Source of the DNA: an archaeon
GTDB lineage: Archaea > Halobacteriota > Syntropharchaeia > Alkanophagales > Methanospirareceae
DNA length: 17,808 nucleotides
Direction: 5' to 3'
Assembly (NCBI GenBank): GCA_030019325.1
Contig: JASEFB010000037.1
Location: 1-17,808, forward strand
Program-made: the position numbers and the translations under genes
Shown: positions 14,145 to 17,808 of the stretch, in pieces
Layout: every line of letters begins with the position of its first letter
Numbering within the stretch: position 1 is the stretch's first letter
The notes under the pieces: generated by a model
Databases searched by the model: none
What the model was told of the DNA's origin: nothing
What the model saw: the letters and a program-made list of their open reading frames with translations, nothing else

Positions 14145-15434
14145 CTACCCAGAACCCACCGCAGCGAAATTCTCCAGCATTTTCTTAAGCGCGCTCAAAC
14201 CAGAACTGCGAAGGAAACAGCAGGGTTTATTCCGCATCTTGCATGCCTCTTTTACCATCCGGCAAGCGTTATGACTGTTTATGTCTATCGGGCAAAATAT
14301 CACGTCATTTCTTTCCACAAGACTCTCTATCTCCCTTTTACCCCTTTCACAGTGCCCGCAGTGATAACATAAAATGCAGCCAAAAGATTCCACCATTTCC
14401 TTGTAGCACGACTCAAGCGACTCCACTCCTCCAACATAAGCCACTCTCAGCCCTTTAAGCCCTGCCTCTATCTCCATTTCCATTTCGGTGTGATTTCTAC
14501 TGGCATTACAATTGCAAGCAGAAGCTGCGAGCGTGTCCTCCCTCGCTATCTCCATCTCCATCCTTTCTTTCATGTTGGATTTGAAATCGGATGCTGATGC
14601 TGATCTCTTGATAAACTCTGCATTTTCTCTATTCCACCTCTTTATTTCTTCTCTTAAAATCGCCAGTTCCTTTTTCATAGAGTCAATTTGTTCAAACGCT
14701 GCTTCTCCACCCACTTCCTCTACTTTTCTCCTCAATCGCTCATTTAATCGCTTTTGCTCTTCCAGCTCATGAACAAGCCTGACTTTATCCTCTTTAATCG
14801 CTTCACGCTCTGAAATTAGTTCCTCTTTCTTCTGCTCCAACCTTGCACACCTGCGTTGAAGCTTTTCACTCGATTCTAAAGCTGTTCTTAGCTCCTTCGT
14901 TATATCCTCCACTTTATCTCCCGGCAACTTACGGGATAGTTCATCGTAAAACCGCAACGCCTGATGCTCCTTCATATGAATGGCAGCGAAAATCCTCGTC
15001 TCGATTTCTTTGCTTTTATCTTCATTCAATCCATTATTTTGGCTTCCACTTCCATTACGTGCCGCAAACCAGATAAGAGCAGAAAGAGGGACGTCTTTAA
15101 AGGTGTTTTCTCCACTTTCAATAATCTCACCTATTTTTTGCGGGTCTAACCCCAAACGCTCAACTTCTTTCTTATACGGTGCAAATTGTTCTTCCAATAT
15201 CTTTTCCACTCGCTTAGCATGCTGATTCTGCGTCCGGCACATCTGAGCAAGATGCTGATGCATTTCAAACGCTGCTGAAAACTGGTTTTCATGGTTGAGT
15301 TTCAAATCCTTAAATATTTTCCTCAGCTCCCTTTCGTCGAGGCTCAACCCTAAGATATGACAAATTGTAAAGGGCTGAAACTCCCATATCCTTCTCCTTC
15401 CGTTTCCATTTCTCCTTCCTTTTTCCTCTGCCAT
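14145..15434 (-). CDS. DUF2325 protein with long coiled coil
   Basis: A 429-residue protein. N-terminal part (about 17-110): FTICHILGLSLDERELRKIF, then FEMHQHLAQM with CRTQNQHAKRVEKILEEQF, matching the helical His/Cys-bearing region usual in DUF2325 proteins. Middle (about 175-275): a long charged coiled coil. C-terminal DUF2325 domain (about 330-425): LRVAYVGGVESLESCYKEM, a dense metal-ligand cluster CILCYHCGHCERG, DVIFCPIDINSHNACRMVKEAC, and RNKPCCFLRSSGLSAL. The function of the family is unknown; the cysteines and histidines suggest metal binding. GGAGGT lies 8 nt before ATG 15434. It starts 27 nt after the small acidic gene and belongs to the operon behind array E. Confidence 0.87.
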   Translation of the reverse strand: MAEEKGRRNGNGRRRIWEFQPFTICHILGLSLDERELRKIFKDLKLNHENQFSAAFEMHQHLAQMCRTQNQHAKRVEKILEEQFAPYKKEVERLGLDPQKIGEIIESGENTFKDVPLSALIWFAARNGSGSQNNGLNEDKSKEIETRIFAAIHMKEHQALRFYDELSRKLPGDKVEDITKELRTALESSEKLQRRCARLEQKKEELISEREAIKEDKVRLVHELEEQKRLNERLRRKVEEVGGEAAFEQIDSMKKELAILREEIKRWNRENAEFIKRSASASDFKSNMKERMEMEIAREDTLAASACNCNASRNHTEMEMEIEAGLKGLRVAYVGGVESLESCYKEMVESFGCILCYHCGHCERGKREIESLVERNDVIFCPIDINSHNACRMVKEACKMRNKPCCFLRSSGLSALKKMLENFAAVGSG

Positions 15435-15461
15435 TCTTTACTACCTCCGCTTGTGTCACGG

Positions 15462-15626
15462 CTATGAAGCCTGGTAAAGCGGATAGCCACCAAGAAACCA
15501 CGAGCTCAAGTCACGTTTTATCGCTTCAACCCTTTCTTCTATCTCATCCACGCTTTCGGCTTCCTCTAAGATGTCCTCAAGTAGTCGCACCAGATCCTTC
15601 ATCACCCTTTCAATCTCGTCCATCAT
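15462..15626 (-). CDS. Small acidic helical protein of the DUF2325 operon
   Basis: A 54-residue frame from ATG 15626 (or the next codon, ATG 15623), preceded by AAGGAAGGGG. The sequence is two acidic amphipathic helices, DEIERVMKDLVRLLEDILEE and VDEIEERVEAIKRDL, then an aromatic end (SSWFLGGYPLYQAS). About a third of the residues are Glu or Asp. It is the first gene after array E and the 15644-15657 site. No family recognised. Its size and helical nature recall the His-rich miniprotein behind array C, but it has no histidine. Confidence 0.68.
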   Translation of the reverse strand: MMDEIERVMKDLVRLLEDILEEAESVDEIEERVEAIKRDLSSWFLGGYPLYQAS

Positions 15627-15643
15627 AATCCCCTTCCTTCTTT

Positions 15644-15657
15644 TTAGGCTGCCCTAA
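15644..15657. promoter_or_regulatory. Inverted half-sites TTAGG-N4-CCTAA before the DUF2325 operon
   Basis: TTAGGCTGCCCTAA lies 18-31 nt before the small acidic gene, near the predicted transcript start. It has the same half-sites as the arrays, but in the opposite order and with a 4-bp gap, as in the site before the DtxR-family gene (TTAGG-GTAC-CCTAT). Confidence 0.5.
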
Positions 15658-15664
15658 CTATGGG

Positions 15665-15739
15665 ATGATAAGAATTAGGCACATAAATAATATCCCCTAA
15701 AAAGGTTCGGTTCTGCGAAAAGAACCTAAATAAGTTCGG
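15665..15739. repeat. Phased palindrome array E with promoter of the DUF2325 operon
   Basis: Palindromes CCTAA-N5-TTCGG at 15696-15710 and 15725-15739, exactly 29 bp apart, plus a half unit ending TTAGG at 15675-15679. The minus-strand promoter element is TTATTTATGTGCCTAA (15690-15675), differing by two bases from the plus-strand one of array D. The predicted start is near 15661, giving a leader of about 35 nt. Confidence 0.78.
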
Positions 15740-15743
15740 GTTT

Positions 15744-15754
15744 AAAGAAAAAAA
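15744..15754 (-). terminator. T-rich terminator after the ATPase gene
   Basis: The minus strand reads TTTTTTTCTTT 17 nt beyond the stop at 15771, without a clear hairpin. A plain T run is enough for archaeal termination, but the tract is short. Confidence 0.35.
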
Positions 15755-15770
15755 CGAACAGCTTTATCCT

Positions 15771-17141
15771 TTATAACAACTCGTCTATACCATAGACCAG
15801 AAATCCCTGCCTGCGAAGTTCTTCTTTACCTTCAATACTCGCGGCTACTGTGCCATAATACTCTCTCCTTTCTTCACCTTTGACATGCCAATTAACAAGT
15901 TCTGCTTTATCCCTGAGCGCATTTAATATTCTTTCTGCCTCTTGATAGCTCAATCTGCCCCATTTAACCTCGAAGAAGGCTATTTGTTTTTCTCTCTCGT
16001 TTACCGCCACTATATCTATCTCCTCACCTTTATGCCACCACCTGCCAATCTTTTCAAATCTGAACGGAAGCAAAGAACGAAGAAACTCATCTCTGACAAA
16101 ACTCTGAAATTTTTTCCCCAGGTAGATGGTTTTTTCTCCCTCGCTCAATCTATAACCCCCTGCTTCTATCTCTTCCCTATGTTTGAAGACGAAATTGAAC
16201 CAGAAATCAAAGATGCTGTCCTTTATTAGATATATCCCCTTTTTTGGACTGCCAAACATGGAGACCTCCCGCTCTATAAAGCCCAATCTGAGCAGATTCT
16301 CAAGATACGGATAGATACCCCTTGTTTCAATGCCCGTAAAATTTGCTATCCCCGTCGGTTTTGTATGACCATAAGCGATGGCATTGAGAATGGAGAAGTA
16401 GGTCTTGAGTTCTTTGAACTCCTGCGAGATGATGAAATAAGGCTCACGGTAGAAGTATCCATTCTTGCTGAGGAATTCCTTTTCCAGAAATTCATCGAGG
16501 TTGTGGTATTCAGAAGCTTTCAGCAGATACTCCGGCACACCGCCTATTATCAAATAGAGCTGAAGTGCTTCCTCGAGAGGCATTCTGACAAACTCCCTCG
16601 CAGACTTAAACGACAGTCCCTCCAGCAAAATATCTCGTGTTCTTCTTCCATAAAGTGGTGATGCGTATGAAAGCACTTTTTCACTCATCAGTCCAAGTAA
16701 AGAGCCTGAGAGAACAATAAAAGCAGATGAGGAAGAGAACTTTGTATCCCACAACTTTTGCAAAACTCCGAGTACTCTGGCGTCACTTCTGATGAGATAT
16801 GAAAATTCATCTAATATGATATAAAATCTGTCTTCTGGCATATTCTTCGCTAAATATCCGAAAAGCAGTTCCCATTCTTTTATCTCAAGCGTCCTGAGCA
16901 AGGGATCGTTTAGAAATTCTGCAATTTTCTCCTTCACACCATTTATCTGAATCAGGGAAGAAGATTCTTCTGCAATGTAGAGGATCCCATTTCTATTCTT
17001 TGTCTTCGAAAATTCCATCAGAAGTCTTGTCTTACCTATTCTTCGCCTTCCGTAGAGGACAATTAGTCTCCCTTTTTCTTTCTCCCACTCCTCTTCTAAT
17101 AGCGAAATCTCCTCTTCCCTATCAATAAATTTACTAATCAT
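15771..17141 (-). CDS. Archaeal ATPase with DUF234-like C-terminal domain
   Basis: A 456-residue protein of the large archaeal ATPase family (MJ-type AAA/STAND). Seen: FIDREEEISLLEEEW at the start, Walker A YGRRRIGKTRLL near residues 30-41, Walker B FYIILDEFSYL, IVLSGSLLGLM (sensor region), then IIGGVPEYL, a helical winged-helix-like middle (TGIETRGIYPYLENLLRLGFI), and a C-terminal domain with GEEIDIVAVNEREKQIAFFEVKW, a D-x(n)-ExK pattern of nuclease-like folds. The role of these proteins is unclear; many occur as scattered, mobile-looking singletons. It has its own promoter and seems unrelated to the metal genes around it. Confidence 0.9.
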   Translation of the reverse strand: MISKFIDREEEISLLEEEWEKEKGRLIVLYGRRRIGKTRLLMEFSKTKNRNGILYIAEESSSLIQINGVKEKIAEFLNDPLLRTLEIKEWELLFGYLAKNMPEDRFYIILDEFSYLIRSDARVLGVLQKLWDTKFSSSSAFIVLSGSLLGLMSEKVLSYASPLYGRRTRDILLEGLSFKSAREFVRMPLEEALQLYLIIGGVPEYLLKASEYHNLDEFLEKEFLSKNGYFYREPYFIISQEFKELKTYFSILNAIAYGHTKPTGIANFTGIETRGIYPYLENLLRLGFIEREVSMFGSPKKGIYLIKDSIFDFWFNFVFKHREEIEAGGYRLSEGEKTIYLGKKFQSFVRDEFLRSLLPFRFEKIGRWWHKGEEIDIVAVNEREKQIAFFEVKWGRLSYQEAERILNALRDKAELVNWHVKGEERREYYGTVAASIEGKEELRRQGFLVYGIDELL

Positions 17142-17163
17142 AATTAGTTCTAAATAAGATTAG

Positions 17164-17176
17164 TATTTATTTAAAA
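17164..17176 (-). promoter_or_regulatory. TATA box of the ATPase gene
   Basis: TTTTAAATAAATA on the minus strand is centred about 29 nt before ATG 17141, the distance expected for a leaderless archaeal transcript. A nearby CTAAATAAGATTAG (17150-17163) resembles a weak array palindrome but misses the GG/CC ends. Confidence 0.45.
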
Positions 17177-17207
17177 CTTCACATATTTTTCCGAACTTAC
17201 CGCGTTT

Positions 17208-17684
17208 TTAGCAAAAGAACCGATGACCTTTTGCTTCTCGCTTCTCCACTTCGCAGGGATGTACCCCGGTCTTACAGAACGTTTCGAAGTGCTCCAGCCA
17301 TTGTGGATAATCCGGTGCGGTCTTCACAAACCGCACAAATCTTTTTAGCTGCTCTATTGTCTCAGGCTCCAATTCGTGCTCAATGATGCATGCATCTTTA
17401 TTCGCTATCTTCTTAGACACTTTTATTATTTCTAAGAACGATCTGATGGTATCATGTCGTTCTTTTACCACACCTGCTATTTCTCTCCCTTTTGGTGTTA
17501 ATCGCACGCCATCGTATTTTCGATATTCCACGAGACCCATGTCATTCAGTCTCTTTACCATTTCCACAGCGCTCGGGGGTTTGATAGCTAAAACAGATGC
17601 TATATCCCTTATCCTCGTGTATCCCTTCTGTTCCGTGATTTCCAGAATTGCTTCGAGATAATCTTCCGCTTTCCTGCTGAGCAT
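17208..17684 (-). CDS. DtxR/MntR-family metal-dependent regulator
   Basis: A 158-residue regulator. Residues 1-65 form the winged helix (KAEDYLEAILEI, IRDIASVLAIKPPSAVEMVKRL, VRLTPKGRE), followed by the dimerisation region. Numbered as in Bacillus MntR, the ligands fall exactly in place: D8, E11, H77, E102 and H103. Position 99 is Cys instead of Glu, as in the iron-sensing DtxR/IdeR group. So the metal site is mixed, and the sensed metal cannot be told from sequence, though Fe(II) is plausible. There is no C-terminal SH3-like (FeoA-like) domain. The extra C-terminal end has cysteines (FCKTGVHPC, RFFC) that may form another site. A palindrome overlaps its promoter, pointing to autoregulation. 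Confidence 0.92.
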   Translation of the reverse strand: MLSRKAEDYLEAILEITEQKGYTRIRDIASVLAIKPPSAVEMVKRLNDMGLVEYRKYDGVRLTPKGREIAGVVKERHDTIRSFLEIIKVSKKIANKDACIIEHELEPETIEQLKRFVRFVKTAPDYPQWLEHFETFCKTGVHPCEVEKREAKGHRFFC

Positions 17685-17697
17685 ACTACTATAATAT

Positions 17698-17709
17698 TAG
17701 GGTACCCTA
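17698..17709. promoter_or_regulatory. Operator-like palindrome between dtxR-family gene and HAD-like gene
   Basis: TAGGGTACCCTA is a perfect 12-bp palindrome. On the plus strand it runs straight into TATAAATA (17708-17715); on the minus strand TTTATA overlaps it 25-30 nt before ATG 17684, so it sits on or beside the TATA box for both directions. The half-sites TTAGG/CCTA are the ones used in the arrays. Confidence 0.65.
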
Positions 17710-17773
17710 TAAATAATAGCTGCTTCAAATTTACAAAGGTAGCAATTAGAATGGTTGAGATGGTGCCACGAAG

Positions 17774-17808
17774 ATGAAGGAAAAAACAATATGCTTTGAC
17801 CTCGAAGG
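17774..17808 (+). CDS. Start of a HAD-like protein, cut by window edge
   Basis: ATG 17774 opens a frame reading MKEKTICFDLEG before the window ends. A hydrophobic strand followed by FDLEG is the usual first motif of HAD-type proteins, with Asp as nucleophile position. TATAAATA at 17708-17715 is a suitable promoter about 60 nt upstream. Only 11 codons are visible, so the call is tentative. Confidence 0.5.
   Translation, partial: MKEKTICFDLE

Noticed and set aside
7508..15739. Arrays as CRISPR repeats
   Set aside because: The repeated part is only about 15 bp and variable, the intervening 13-16 bp are shared between loci rather than unique, and no cas gene is present. Each array abuts a promoter.

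Overview
This window looks like a metal-homeostasis island from an anaerobic archaeon, probably a euryarchaeon of the methanogen/ANME/Archaeoglobus sphere. That placement is an inference. It rests on the archaeal ATPase with a DUF234-like tail, a PGF-CTERM-like surface anchor, TATA-type promoters with short or absent leaders, the A-rich Shine-Dalgarno leaders, and Feo, DUF2325 and DUF2023 proteins side by side. No tRNA, rRNA, transposase or CRISPR array was seen. Nearly all genes are on the minus strand, so operons read from high to low coordinates.

Layout, left to right. (1) Positions 1-1968 hold a first ferrous-iron system, FeoA followed by an almost complete one-piece FeoB that runs off the left edge. 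(2) Positions 2057-3240 are a gene graveyard: a FeoC-like winged-helix gene whose 3' end runs into a 5'-truncated methyltransferase, plus further broken remnants. (3) Positions 3321-7488 are a second, expanded Feo operon. It reads: a triple-FeoA fusion, two single FeoA proteins, a FeoB G protein split from its membrane core, a four-helix membrane protein, and a secreted, tail-anchored protein. (4) Positions 7741-9814 encode a small CxxC protein and a large exported protein made of CbiX-like (chelatase-fold) domains. (5) Positions 10173-11698 hold a histidine-striped coiled-coil miniprotein, a transporter fragment, a metallothionein-like 36-residue protein, and a DUF2023 protein on the plus strand. 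(6) Positions 11610-14058 are a ZnuABC-type metal ABC transporter operon. (7) Positions 14145-15626 encode a 54-residue acidic protein and a DUF2325 protein. (8) Positions 15771-17808 hold an archaeal ATPase, a DtxR/MntR-family regulator, and the first codons of a divergent HAD-like gene.

The most striking signal is not a gene. Five intergenic regions (7508-7641, 9833-9965, 10368-10442, 11077-11268, 15665-15739) carry arrays of a degenerate 15-bp palindrome, CCTAA-N5-TTMGG, repeated every 28-31 bp. Each array ends in a T/A-rich promoter element of the form TTATTTRTGNNCCTAA. These arrays stand in front of the expanded Feo operon, the CbiX-like operon, the His-rich miniprotein, the metallothionein-like/DUF2023 divergent pair, and the DUF2325 operon. 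The simplest reading is one metal-responsive regulon whose products import, bind or buffer a metal. The binding protein is unknown. The DtxR-family protein is a candidate, since its own promoter carries related half-sites (TAGGGTACCCTA). The ZnuABC operon and the first Feo operon lack the arrays.
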